Positions 1 through 11,576 of a stretch of DNA of 64,000 nt are shown in pieces. Position 1 is the stretch's first letter. Each line of letters begins with the position of its first letter. The notes under the pieces are model-generated. The model was not told where the DNA came from. It saw only the letters and a list, made by a program, of their open reading frames with translations, and did no database searches. The DNA lies in NCBI GenBank assembly GCA_027924585.1, contig BSBM01002115.1:303898-367897 (forward strand), given 5' to 3'. A program made the translations under genes and the position numbers. The stretch is from Larix kaempferi (Eukaryota > Streptophyta > Pinopsida > Pinales > Pinaceae).

Positions 1-272
1 TTATTTGCTTCTGCAATTACTATATGCACCTCACAAATTATAAGCAAGCACGCTATCTCAAAAAAAAAAGAGAACTCAAAGTTTACTAGATAACTATGTA
101 TTCCCAAGCCTAAGGAGAGCTCTTTGAGAATAAAAAAAGTCTTTCAGAACCTTTTATAATATTACCTGAGCAATCTCCCCTTTAGGGGAACAAACAGAGA
201 TAGTGTGAGTAAGTGAACTATTGACCCTAAACATATTTGTCTTGTTTAGTTGGAAGGTATATTATATGGGAT
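1..272. other. Intergenic, nothing recognised
   Basis: AT-rich sequence with stops in all frames. I see no repeat unit, RNA gene or coding signal. Confidence 0.5.
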
Positions 273-460
273 GTTGAAAGATCAAATATTTTTGCGATGC
301 TGGTTAAAATTGCATCTCTTAATTTAGATAAACCCAAATACCAAACTGGTTTTCCATAAAGGTTGAAGATAGATGTTTCGTGAAGTTGATTAAATCATTC
401 TATGGGTTGAAGCATGCACCTAGAGCATAGTATGACAAGAATAATGAGAATTTATTAGTT
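273..460 (+). pseudogene. Ty1-copia reverse transcriptase relic
   Basis: A short decayed fragment of a copia pol gene. Reading across frames, 273-330 resembles the segment of copia RT that follows the conserved ETFSPVA region (VERSNIFAMLVKIASLNL). Around 364-440 the peptide SFYGLKHAPRA matches the diagnostic copia RT block usually read as ALYGLKQAPRAWY, with an in-frame TAG replacing the Trp codon. The stretch between, which should hold the QMDVKTAFLNG motif, is lost or shifted. No LTRs were found around it. It is an old copy unrelated in detail to the three better-preserved copia elements of this window. Confidence 0.7.
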
Positions 461-2285
461 TTACAACTTTCAAAAACAAAATTTTATCAATGTCAAATAA
501 ATGACCAGAAACATAGACCAATGGACCTAGAAATTAAAAGCGATACCAATATGAAGGGATGTCCTAGGCTACCCTGAAAGCAAAGTAATAATAGGTAGAA
601 AAAAGGACGCATCTAAAATAGAGTTAAGGTGGAGAAACAAAACAGAACTGGCATCACCTTTTTGTCCTTAATTTCACTTGACTGAATCCATGTCTTTATT
701 TGATCTCTATATCTCTGTAACATTTTTATCTCCTTCTTCAAATCTGCTTCTAATTTCTCCTTCTAGTTTTCATTCTCACTATGTCCCAATGTGATAGAAA
801 CCCAATCAATCTCATAGATTGAAAAGATAAACATTTCAAAAAATGCAACCATGTATAAACCAATGAAAAGTTTCAATTCCTCAATAGTGTCATGCCGAAA
901 GACCTCCCTTTTACAGTCTGAAAAGGGAAATGTAGCTGGTGGATAATGTAAAATGTGTTTTATTAAATTGACAAGGGCCATAAATCCAATCTCAATCATT
1001 CAATTCCTTCTTTGCAACAATTGTCTTGTCTTACCTTTATGTTGTTATCCATCCTTTAATTTGTGTAGGTCCCCATCTAATGTTCCATGTTGTTCTTCCA
1101 TAAGTGAATTGATCCTCCTTAATCCTTCAATCATGCCTTCATCAATTGCCTATCCATCATACCTACTGGCATACGACTGAATTATAATTAATTATGACAC
1201 ATTATGGGGGAAGAAAAGTAGAAAATATTCCTAAATATGGTTTTATTTTCTATAAGAAAAGACATGGATTTGTGGACAAAACTATGGTATGGATCAAGAT
1301 GTAAATTTTTATTAATGTAGTTTTTACATCTAAGTGACAAGTGTCTTGTCCAAGTGTGTGCAATGAAAATAAGATTAGAATGCAGCTACGATATTTGGGC
1401 ATAAACATTGTTAAATCATTAAATTACAATTTCTTCAAGGTGGAGGTTGTGGTCACCAAAACTAATGTGGCTCTATTGGAATGCATGTCCTACTCTATTG
1501 GAAGCTTGTAAACTAATCAATGCCTCATAATAGTTTTCCTTGATTATTTTTTGATTCGAAAAGGAAGAGAAATTAACACCTTTTAACTGTCACCAAGACC
1601 ATGGGAACTCATAAAACATGCTTCTAGTTTGATAGCAGAGTTCAAATTAATAGAAGCAAATGGATGAGATATTATAGTATTGTTATCATGAGTTGTTATG
1701 AGAACCTCATCAAATTCATCCAAGCCATTCGATCGAACATGTAGGGAATCAACCTGAGAGATACAGTTGTTATGCCAAACGAGGCTTTATGTAGGACTTC
1801 ATTATTTTAAAATGAATAAATTAAGGGGAAAATTCAAGAGTTGTTGGATGGATGATAGGGAGTACTAGGGTGGAAAACCTAGTGCATTGCATAGCGTTTT
1901 CACCCATCCACTCAACACTCCTCGATGATTATTCATCACAGAAGAAGGGGGCTTGTGAGAGCTTGTATTGGAGAGTTGATTTCCCACGATCCATGATCGA
2001 GGAAACAACATCATGTAAATGAAATGACAAGGCATCGCCGCCCTCAATAAATCCAGTCACATGGGTCGTATTCATCTCCCACTCCACATATTAGTGGGAT
2101 CCAACCTCCTACACCCCCTAATCGAGGTAGCCGCATTGTGTGGATGGAATGGCGAGACACCACCACCCACAACAAAGCCAGAAACACCATGGGTCATGCA
2201 AATGCCCCTATCCCATAAAGGGGTATCATCTAATACTCTCTTGTTAATGATTCTACCATATATTCACCTATGGTAACCTTGTTAT

Positions 2286-2316
<31 letters not shown>

Positions 2317-3495
2317 TTAAACTTCTCATGACGTCGAAGGCGGCAAGCTGCCTTTGTTGACATGATCTAAATACTTCACCAAATAATTCAATTGGTAGGA
2401 GCAATGAGTGGTGTGTAAAAATGGTAGGGACATAGTCAACACGAGCTGATGAAACATGCTTACTAGGAATTCCTTGTTGGAGACCAATAATTACAATGGT
2501 CTAAGAAGATTTCCCAATCCTCTCAAACCAAGGAGAAAAAACCATTGGATGCATCAGTGTAGCATGCGTGCAACCCATAACATCTAAGGGCATCATAGAT
2601 CCGTTATTGTCTCAAACTTCCATGGCCTAAATGACCATAGTCCCTCTAAGAAGCTATCCATGAAGGGGAACCTTCATGTAGCTAGTTATCAAGTTAGTCT
2701 CATTCATTGTTGGAATTAACTGACTTGATTATTTCTTAAATAATATGGTTCATACACATACTAGTGGAACTTCATTTAAAGGGAAATTGCTAGTGATAAA
2801 ACTAAGAGGATTGATTCATGTGTTGACACAAAGGCCAAATTAGTAATTCTCATTACTTGAGGGAAATGATACCCCCCATGCCACTAATAAAATTGAAGAA
2901 ACAAATAAAAAAATTGGAGACACAATAGGTAAACATCATTTTGATGGAAATTATTATGTTTATCAAAATGGAAGTCATTTACCTGTTAACATAAGTGAGA
3001 AAGAAATTACTAATAAAAGTATAGTGTCTAATGAATAGAGAATGGATAGTGTTAGGTGTAGTGAAGCTATTAAAAACACCAACCTTGAAGCCATTTCTGA
3101 CAAAGTAAGTGAGATTACTTTTGATCCTGCCAAGTGACAAGGAAAATAAGTAGGAGACAGACTTATAAGCTTCATATTCTCAGCAACTCCTAACAACCAA
3201 TTCAAAAGCTATTCACATTTGTTATCATGAGAATAGACTGGATGGTGCAAAAATGGTAGCTGAATTGCAGAAAAATATTGAATGTAAAAGTAGTGGAATC
3301 AATAAGTGATATTAATAAATGTCACACATAACCCATGGACTTAGTTGTACTCATAACCATCACATTTAACCCACCAAAATAAGTGATATTGCACCTAATA
3401 CCATTTGAACACTAACTTATTAAGAAATTCATTGACTCTAACCACTATGACCTTGGACACATAATGAGAAAGAATCCATAGCAGTGGTCTTAAAA
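461..3495. other. Unassigned intergenic sequence
   Basis: About 3 kb with only short chance reading frames. The stretch at 1860-2280 is less AT-rich than its surroundings and has open frames of 60-71 codons on both strands, but they match no family I know. I see no LTR pair, TIR or tandem array. It is probably old transposon debris. Confidence 0.4.
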
Positions 3496-3857
3496 CACTA
3501 TATTTTGTCAAAAAATATAAAGACGGTCACATGGCGTCATCAAAAAATCATTAGAATGATCAATGGTGACAAACATTTTTCTACAGTCACCAAAATTAAC
3601 CAAAAAGAGTATTGGAGAGGGCCAATAAAAGATCATCACTAGAAGTGTCATCAACGAAAAAATTAGCAACAGACCTTTAACAACCCTCACCAAAAGTGTC
3701 CTTGAAAAGGGATTTGGTGATGAAACTTAAAGGACCTTCTAAAAAGGCACTTATAACAATGATGTTTTAAGGACTGTCATCATATGTGACATTGGTGACA
3801 ACCCTTGAAGGTCTGTCACAGGCATGACCCTCACCAATGACCTTTTTTCTTATAGTG
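3496..3857 (-). mobile_element. CACTA-like non-autonomous element (MITE) candidate
   Basis: The segment starts with CACTATA and ends with TATAGTG, so the ends are an inverted repeat of the CACTA type. Read on the minus strand, the right end begins CACTATAAGAAAAAAGG, close to the usual plant CACTA terminus. The interior repeats phrases such as GGTGA...GTC...CTTGAAGG in both orientations, typical of CACTA-derived MITEs. There is no coding capacity. No clear 3-bp target duplication is visible (AAA on the left, TGG on the right), so the exact ends are uncertain. Confidence 0.5.
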
Positions 3858-4462
3858 TGGTGTAGCGATGGAATACTTATCGTCCAATTGATTAAACCCA
3901 TCAGATCTCTGATCAAACCAAATCAGACCAGATTGAAATACTCTGAGCAAAATCGATGCTTTAATGATAAGACTGGTAAGATTTGTTTTTTTTCAATTTT
4001 TTGTGCTAAAAAAAATTACATTCTTACCCTAAAATTTTTGTATTTAAGCACTCTATAAAATGATTTATCAGATACTGTACATGTAGAGTAATTAAATTCA
4101 CCCTTTTTTATTTGATGCAAATATTAGTTTGGAACATCTGGATGCGAATCTAAAATTGAAGGTTTTTACCAAAGGTTAGATTTTATGTAGTGTTAATATT
4201 ATGGCTTTATAAATACTCTATTTTACACTCTTTCTTTCAAATTAAGAGATCATGTGTAACATGTGTAGGCCATTTTGTCTTCCTATCATGATTGCATAAT
4301 TTTACTTCTTATAAATTTGATCATGTTCAATACAGACCCTGATCCATTTCCACATAAAGAATGAAATTCATTGCCTCCATAGGTTGTGGAAGAAGCTTTT
4401 TGAATACTTGTTGAAGAGGATGTTGAACGAGAAAAGAGACAAAAAATGAAGTAACAATTGTC
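3858..4462. other. Left flank of copia element 1
   Basis: AT-rich DNA without a convincing gene. It ends in TATAC, the target site duplicated around the downstream copia insertion, and was contiguous with 11080 onward before that insertion. Confidence 0.5.
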
Positions 4463-4467
4463 TATAC

Positions 4468-5074
4468 TGTTAAGATTCAATATGCTAAGACAGAAAATAT
4501 CAGCATTACATTCTATTTCACAACAATAGCATATATAGGATCATTGAAGAAACAACAAGCATAGCAAAAATACAAGAGACACAGATTTATCCCGGGAAAC
4601 CCTCATGGGGTAGAAAACCCAACAAAACTTCCTCTATATAGATGACCAACAATATACAAAGATGCAAACCAAAGACATGATCTCCTCCTCCACCATAGCA
4701 GACCTCTCTCTCACAAGTGCGCTACATTTCAAGTGAGGGAAGTGTGTGTATAATGAGGAACACACCTCCTCTATTTATACACATATCCAACTTGTACTTT
4801 ATATTAACTAGGTCGGCCCCAACTTTACCACTGGGTTAAACACCCCACTACAACTGACTGGGCCGACCCCACTAGGGTGGTCTAACAACCCTTTGAAACA
4901 CATAACACATATAGGGCTGACCCCCACTAGGGAAGTCTAATAACCCAAGTTACCACATTTCGACGGAGGAATAAACATCTCCAGATATACAATAAGATCT
5001 TCATGGAGGAATAAAACATCTCCAGAATAATAAAGTACAAATATAATATTCTTTGAAGTTACAATATTTCAACA
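4468..5074 (-). repeat. 3' LTR of copia element 1
   Basis: 607 bp, the left copy on the plus strand. Begins TGTTAAGATT and ends TATTTCAACA. It contains a TATAAATAG box on the minus strand (4771-4779) and two copies of the GGCCGACC...AGGGTGGTCTAAYAACCC motif shared by all copia LTRs in this window (about 4861-4891 and 4915-4946). Confidence 0.95.
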
Positions 5075-5087
5075 CTCCCCCTTAATG
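5075..5087 (-). other. Polypurine tract, copia element 1
   Basis: CTCCCCCTTAATG directly abuts the 3' LTR. Read on the minus strand it is a purine run (AAGGGGGAG) next to the LTR, the usual primer for plus-strand DNA synthesis. Confidence 0.85.
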
Positions 5088-5267
5088 AGAAGGATATTAT
5101 AACAACATCTGCATGAGCAAGGAGTCATCGACATCATACATGATACATCTATAAATCATTGGAAGATTTCTCAACATCATCAGTAACTCAAGCAGTTACT
5201 GGAACATCTTTGATACTGGAACATCAACATCTTCAGTACTGAGTCTTTATCTTCTGTAGCACTCGAA

Positions 5268-5600
5268 TAGCTACAACAACATCAGCATCTGGGTCCTCAC
5301 GATCATCAACATCGTCATCTAGACCATCACGATCAGCAGCATTGTCATCACACAATCATCAGCATCGTCATCACACGATCATCAGTATCGTCCTCACATG
5401 ATCAGCAACATCGTCATCATACTATCATCAACATCATCATCATACGATCATCAACATCATCATCACACGATCATCAGCATCATCATCACACGATAATCAG
5501 CATCGTCATCATACAATCATCAGCATCGTGATCATCTTGATCTACAGCATCTGGATCATCTCGATCTACAGCATCTGGATCATCTCGATCTACATTACAG
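5268..5600 (-). repeat. CAT-rich short tandem repeats, element 1
   Basis: Imperfect repeats of phrases such as ATCATCAGCATCGTC and ACACGATCATCAGC, then GATCTACAGCATCTGGATC repeated at 5540-5600. This is the most LTR-proximal part of the 3' non-coding repeat block. Confidence 0.8.
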
Positions 5601-5649
5601 GATGATCAATCCCGATTTTTTTAAGACAAGTCCATATCTGGGGATGATG

Positions 5650-6070
5650 CAATCCAGACCACAGTGCCAGTCCTTTTTCATACTGGATGTGACCTAGACT
5701 AGATCTAGGATTTAATCACCATAGAGCTAGTCCTTTTTCATACTGGATGCACCACATCTATAGAGCCAGCCCTTTTTCATGTCAGATGTACCACATCTGC
5801 ATAGCCAACCCTTTTTCATGCCAGATGTACCACATCTACAGAGCCAACCCTTTTTCATGCCGGATGTACCACATCTACAGAACCAGCCCTTTTTCATGCC
5901 GGATGTACCACATCTACAGAGCCAACCCTTTTTCATGCCAAATGTACCACATCTACAGAGCCATCCCTTTTTCATGCCGGATGTACCACATCTACAGAGC
6001 TAGCCCTTTTTCATGCTGGATGTACCACATTGACAGAGCCAGCCCTTTTTCATGCTGGATGTATCACATC
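5650..6070 (-). repeat. 39-bp tandem repeat array, element 1
   Basis: About nine or ten copies of a 39-bp unit containing GATGTACCACATCTACAG followed by CCCTTTTTCATGC. Because 39 is thirteen codons, long open frames appear by chance on both strands. A related motif, with GAGCCAGTCCTTTTTCATAC, occurs once in element 3 near 49695, so the unit was amplified from family sequence. Confidence 0.9.
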
Positions 6071-6218
6071 ATCAATATATGTATACATATCATCAATACA
6101 AGTATACACGATAGCAACATACTCTGCAATACACATGATCCTTCCTTTCAGAATTACGAGATAAATCTCATCATCATCATGTTTAAGACTATCCTTCCTT
6201 TCGGAATTATGGGATTTA

Positions 6219-6450
6219 CGGTCTAAGGATGATTAATCCACACCATTCATTTAGGACTATGTCCAAGGATGATTTCATCCCCACCGTACATTTAGGACCA
6301 TGTCCAAGGATGAGTTAATCCCCACCGTACATTTAGGACCATGTCCAAGGATGACTTAATCCCCACCGTACATTTAGAACCATGTCCAAGGATGACTTAA
6401 TCCCCACCGTACATTTAGGACCATGTCCAAGGATGACTTAATCCTCACAT
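6219..6450 (-). repeat. 41-bp tandem repeat array, element 1
   Basis: About five and a half copies of a 41-bp unit containing TCCAAGGATGACTTAATCCC and CACCGTACATTTAGGACCAT. Unit starts at 6262, 6303 and 6344 are exactly 41 bp apart. Confidence 0.9.
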
Positions 6451-6479
6451 GTCCATCAAGGAATTCATTCTCGAAGACA

Positions 6480-6785
6480 ATACATCTACGGATCAATTCA
6501 AGGGATTGAATTCCGGGGACAATACAATCCCCACTTGTCCACTAAGGACTTCATTCTCGGAGACATATGTCTACGGATCATTTTAGGACCGAAGTCTAGG
6601 GATGATCCAATCCCCACTTGTCCACTAAGGACTTCATTCTCGGAGACATATGTCTACGGATCACTTTAGGACCAAAGTCCAGGGATGATCCAATCCCCAC
6701 TTGTCCACTAAGGACTTCATTCTCAAAGACATATGTCTACGGCTCACTTTAGGACTGAAGTCCAGGGATGATCCATTCCCTACTT
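6480..6785 (-). repeat. 83-bp tandem repeat array, element 1
   Basis: About three and a half copies of an 83-bp unit beginning AATCCCCACTTGTCCACTAA. Unit starts are at 6526, 6609 and 6692. It lies between the RNase H remnant and the 41-bp array. Confidence 0.9.
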
Positions 6786-8105
6786 AGATCTTGTCTAAGG
6801 ACCATCCACCAACCTCTCTGTCAGCATCACCAATATAGGTATCCACATCATCGACCTCTCTGTCGATGCAGGAAATCTCATCATAAGTGAACACATCACT
6901 CCCCCTTTCAAGGAGGGTCCTACCAAGATTGTCTCGAAAATACTCAAACTTTACTTGAGGTAAAGGTTTGGTTAGTACATTGGTAACTTGTTCAAATTCA
7001 AAATTTATAGTTCCTTTCTGCACCATAACTTGTTAGATCCTTATGTGCTTTGACTTATCATGGAACACTGGATTCTCTGTCATCTTGATACAACTCTATT
7101 TGTCACATAGGATCACAGTTGGGTCTATCTATAAGTCAAACACTCCTGAAGCCATACTTCTTCACAACTAGCAGAGCAAGCAGCCATATATTCCGCTTGT
7201 GCTAAGATCCACACTGGACTGCTTCCTGCTAAACCACAAGAACATGGTTGATCCCATACAATAACATCCTCTCGATGTGCTCTACCTATCTGATACACTT
7301 TCTACTCAATCAGCATCTGTGTAGCCATCTGAAGTCATGATCTCCAAGATAGCATAGATCAAATTCTATCGTATCCTTTAGGTACCTCATCACATGCGTT
7401 GCAACTTATCAGGTGAACACATCTAGTTTCCACTAGATATTGACTCAAGGTGTTCATAGCAAAGCTTATATCTGACCTAGTATTTGTTAGATACATCAAT
7501 GACCCAATAATTTGACTGTACATAGTTATATCCACTAACTCTGATGAGTCATCCCCTAACAACTTCAAGTTGGAATCCATGAGAGTGGCCATTCCAACAC
7601 CTCAAGTCCTTTTAATATTTCTCGACATACTTTCCCTGGTTGAGAAAGATTCCTTCTGAGCCATGCCATACTTCCAGACCTAGGAAGTAATGCATCAATC
7701 TGAGATCTTTCATTTTCATTTCTATAGCCATCTATCTGTGCCATCTCTCGTCAGATAGGTCTACTGATATAAGCCTCGACATCATTTGAACTCTGTGGTG
7801 AGTTCCTTCTTGCATCCATGTCATCTGTGTATAGAAACCATATTCAACCTTGTAGCAAAAGGTTGAGATCCACATCACCCATGGTGATCACTATCGATCC
7901 TGGGTACCTGAACAGAGCTTTCTTCAATTACATTATTAAGATAATGGTCTTATCTAGCCACTTGGAGCAAACATCTCATCATTATTCTCTTCCTCTTTCT
8001 AAGAGAATCTTCTAGCCATGAGCCTTCTATAGTGTGTTTGATTTGTAAATCCTTTTGTTGAACATCCATTGCTTGTTCATTGTTCATCATTCGTCATGAT
8101 CTTTC
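6786..8105 (-). pseudogene. Copia pol remnant (RT to RNase H), element 1
   Basis: Decayed C-terminal half of a copia polyprotein. In coding order it starts just after a splice-acceptor-like TTTGTAG at 8106-8107. A much-rearranged RT follows, with a YTDD-like trace near 7800, then LMHYFLGLEVW at about 7700-7660. Next come NLKLLGDD...GSLMYLTNTRSDISFAMNTL (7592-7400) and RNase H pieces FSRKQSS and ENPVFHDKSKHI (7230-7050). It ends with VTNVLTKPLPQVKFEYFRD (7000-6930). Several stops and frameshifts separate these blocks and I see no gag or protease. It cannot encode a working RT. RNase H still has its terminal VLTKPL signature. Confidence 0.85.
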
Positions 8106-10455
8106 CTACAAATCAAAATTAAGTACATGATTAGTAATACTTCATAATCATCAAATCATATTGATATGATAACCTATTATGCATACAGATATCATTTACA
8201 TAGTTATGCAACTATTTTGACCAATACTTTAGCACAGCACTTTTCCATATCCTGTATGCATACAATGGCTATCTAGATGCCTTCCATCTCTACCAAAACA
8301 TACTATCGAGAGTGTGCACAACTCTCAGCATGTCAGCAAAGAGGTTTCATTCTAGACAAGCAACAATGGAATGTTTGTCCAATTTACCAATCATATGCAT
8401 ATTAGTAGTATACTGTTCAATGCTATATGAATGTTTACACTCAGCATGATATATTCTAGGAATACAAATATGTATACAACTATTACAAGCAATATCATTT
8501 ACTATTTCAAATAACAACTCAAATACTTATCTTTTATGTTTGTGTGGTTGTCTCTCGCTTGATCTTCTATATGTCTTTTGAACTTCTATTCATTATGTAC
8601 CACTGTGCATGCTCAAGTGTGCACTAGTGTCATCCTCATGATCTCATACACAAACATACATTCATTAGTATATTCTCAATATTATCAAAACATTATAATT
8701 CTAAATAATCTTGAATATGTATAGATAATAAACATTAGTATTCAAGTTTTTAGGAAAGTCTTCTTTTACTCGTGCATATTCTTGTTTGATCATAGGACTC
8801 TTCTAGTTAGTTAAATCATCAATCAAGATAAGAGACATAATATGCATAAACCCTTGATTACTAGCTTTATGAATAAGCATAACCAATCATACCAAGTATA
8901 CTTATATAAGGGATCCTAACACAAGGTAAGATTCTAACTTGACATAGGAAAATATACCAGGATTAGTATACCTTCTTAGTTATGTCTAACATACCTAAAC
9001 AATATCTTCTTTGTTCTCTTCAATGATTTAGAGATCCTGTGCTAGAACCTGCATATCTCATAGGTTAAGCATAATATAACAAAGTCATACATACCTTGTA
9101 AGTAGAACAAAGATTATGGATGAGTCTTTGTCTTCATGTTGTCATGGTCATGGAACTTGATTTGTCTTTCGTGATGTGCCTGTATCTTGTTAGCAGACAA
9201 AATCAACCTCATACAACACCACAATGCATTAGTACAATCATATAGCTTTAATCAATGAATGTCTTCTATCATTCACATGCATTCATACTATTACTAAGGT
9301 GATAAGACAATTCTAACATTAATCAAGATTGTACTAATGAAGACAAACATATTATGAACTCAATCAGGAATCAAATTTCAAGACATACCTAAACCTCCTT
9401 AAGTCATACCTGTCGAGACTTCTTGTAGTCTTCTTGTGTAAGGCCTTAGCCTCAACTACCCCTGAAACTTGATCTGGAGCTTGATTAGGGTTTGCTAGAA
9501 AAACCCTAAAAATTCAATTTTTGAATTCACACTTCTGAATGGATGGAAGGATGTGTCTTTCTGAGATGATCAAACTAGCATACTTCAATTTTGAAATCTC
9601 CAAAATTGACCCCTCAAAATTGCCTTCGAAACTTCTAGATCTTCTAAACAGGATCCTGAACTAGGGTTTGATGAAGCCCACCTTTCTGCCCAATCAAAAG
9701 GTTCGATCCAAGGCTCTAAAATCTTATTTTTCTGAGGAGCTTCCAGCCATGGTAACAAACTTAAAAAATTCTAACTTTCTCTGAAACCCTAAATTCCGAA
9801 AGCCATGAATGAAGGTGCTCCAAAAATAATTTTGTTTTGACAGAAATATGTACCTGATTGTTTCTGTTGTAACGCTGAACTTTTCAATCCACAAGGTCTG
9901 AAAACGTTTTCTGTGGTATCCTGACCTGTCATCTTTCCATCCCGATAGGTCTGACCTCAACTGGATTTTCTGAGAGAGATTTATGCCAAGTTTCACAATG
10001 TAGCATGTTTATGGGATAAAACAGGAGAGAGAACATGTACGGCGTGCCATGTGTCACTGGTTAAACTTCGACCTCTGAAAACATTTTGTGAGATAGTACA
10101 AACTGTGTACTACCTGTCACTTTTTACTAAATTTCATTTGGAGCTTCCTAGCCCATGTTATGACCTTTTTTCCTAGGTCACCTGATTTTGACTGAGATCG
10201 GGAAGAGGCAGAAACCGTAACTTGTACTGATCATAACTCACAAAGTACAACGAATATGAGGGTTCCATTTGGACAAAATGTACATGGGGATGTTATCTAC
10301 AACCTGTAAATGTTTCATATCCTGAAACTTTGCAAAAATGGATTTATAGTGAAAGTTCCACAATGACTGGTTTTTGCTATATAAAATCCAAACCTTCAAA
10401 TTGTCACAAGTGAAGCAAGTGTCCTAAGTGCCATACATTGCCTTCCTTCAAGTTA
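8106..10455 (-). other. Long leader of copia element 1 with intron-like segments
   Basis: 2.35 kb between the primer site and the pol remnant, where gag and integrase should lie. No gag-like zinc knuckle or integrase is recognisable. It aligns by eye with the leaders of elements 2 and 3, including a series of AG/GTATG motifs at about 9410, 9385, 9095, 8995 and 8955 on the minus strand. It ends at the conserved acceptor TTTGTAG/GAAAGATCAT. The layout suggests several short exons separated by introns, but splicing is inferred only. Confidence 0.6.
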
Positions 10456-10467
10456 GCTCTAATACCA
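10456..10467 (-). other. Primer binding site, copia element 1
   Basis: Minus-strand TGGTATTAGAGC touches the 5' LTR. It matches the 3' end complement of plant initiator Met-tRNA (usual TGGTATCAGAGC) with one change. Confidence 0.9.
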
Positions 10468-11074
10468 TGTTAAGATTAAATATGCTAAGACAGAAAATAT
10501 CAGCATTACATTCCATTTCACAACAATAGCATATATAGGATCACTGAAGAAACAACAAGCATAGCAAAAATACAAGAGACACGGATTTATCCTAGGAAAC
10601 CCTCATGGGGTAGAAAACCCAGCAAATCTTCCTCAATATAGATTACCAGCAATATACAAAGATGCAAACCAAAGACATGATCTCCTCCTCCACCATAGCA
10701 AACCTCTCTCTCACAAGTGCGCTACATTTCAAGTGAGGGAAGTGTGTGTATAATTAGGAACACACCTCCTCTATTTATACACATCTCCGACTTGTACTTT
10801 ATATTAACTAGGTCAGCCCCAACTTTACCACTGGGTTAAACACCCCACTACAACTGACTGGGCCAACCTCACTAGGGTGGTCTAACAACTCTTTGACCCA
10901 GATAACACATATAGGGCCGAACCCCACTAGGGAAGTGTAATAACCCAAGTTACGACATTCCGACGGAGGAATAAACATCTCCGGATATACAATAAGATCT
11001 TCACGGAGGAATGAAACATATCCGGAATAATAAAGTACAAATATAATATTCTTTGAAGTTACAATATTTCAACA
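10468..11074 (-). repeat. 5' LTR of copia element 1
   Basis: 607 bp, the same length as the left LTR. It ends TTCAACA and is followed by the target duplication TATAC (11075-11079). Confidence 0.95.
10771..10779 (-). promoter_or_regulatory. TATA box, element 1 5' LTR
   Basis: Minus-strand TATAAATAG about 300 bp inside the LTR, the likely core promoter for the element. The same box sits in every copia LTR of the window. Confidence 0.65.
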
Positions 11075-11231
11075 TATACAGTGACAAAAGTCACAGAAAT
11101 TAGATAGACTTGCAAAAACTAATTGTTGGAGTGATGATGATGTATCCAACGGTAATGATGTTGAGAACCAACCTAATGATAGGGATATACCTCATCAACT
11201 CTGATGTCGTTCAACTCTGCAGGATGCTTAG

Positions 11232-11576
11232 GGAAAGGCTACAAACTTTGATACAATCATTTTTCTTAGAGGAGAAAATGGTTTAGAAGAAATCATTATC
11301 TACAAAGTTATAAATGAGTCACATACAAGAAATGTAGAGTTGACAATGTTGGATCCTTGTGGTGATGATCCAATTATTTACATTGATAGTACCAATGACA
11401 CATGGACACATGCTATGGATGATGTTCTTTCTAATCAAATGGTGCATGCAGATGAATGTGGCAAGATTACGTAGCAGCATCCTTCAATTTATGAAATAAA
11501 ATCACAATTATCTTCAAGTGGGCCAGATGAAAATCTTAAAAAACATTCCTCTGCAGTCATCAAATGAGGGTTTTAT
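11232..11576 (+). pseudogene. Possible 5' extension of the 11577 gene, with two stops
   Basis: The frame of the downstream gene is readable upstream to about 11232 (NFDTIIFLRGENGLEE, then VELTMLDPCGDDPIIYIDST), interrupted by TAG near 11472 and TGA near 11565. This composition looks coding. Either the gene once started further upstream and is decaying, or these are leftovers from an exon cut off by copia element 1. Confidence 0.4.

Larger units (their letters stand above)
4468..11074 (-). mobile_element. Ty1-copia retrotransposon, element 1 (degenerate)
   Basis: Complete in outline, inserted on the minus strand. Two 607-bp LTRs (TGTT...AACA) bound it, flanked by a perfect 5-bp target duplication TATAC at 4463-4467 and 11075-11079. 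In transcription order it has a 5' LTR, a Met-tRNA primer site, a ~2.35-kb leader with no recognisable gag, decayed RT/RNase H, a 1.7-kb tandem-repeat block, a polypurine tract and a 3' LTR. By eye the two LTRs differ at roughly thirty positions, many of them C/T or G/A changes at CpG, so the insertion is not recent. Its pol is broken by stops and frameshifts. Confidence 0.95.

Noticed and set aside
1865-2276. Pair of 60-71-codon frames in a GC-richer patch
   Set aside because: No recognisable motif, frames overlap on opposite strands, and there is no splice or repeat context to support a gene.
5727-6226. Long open frames on both strands (MKKGWLCRCGTS- and MYHIYRANPFSC-type repeats)
   Set aside because: They come from a 39-bp tandem array; 39 is a multiple of three, so any open unit stays open on both strands. 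No domain, and it lies in element 1's 3' non-coding block.
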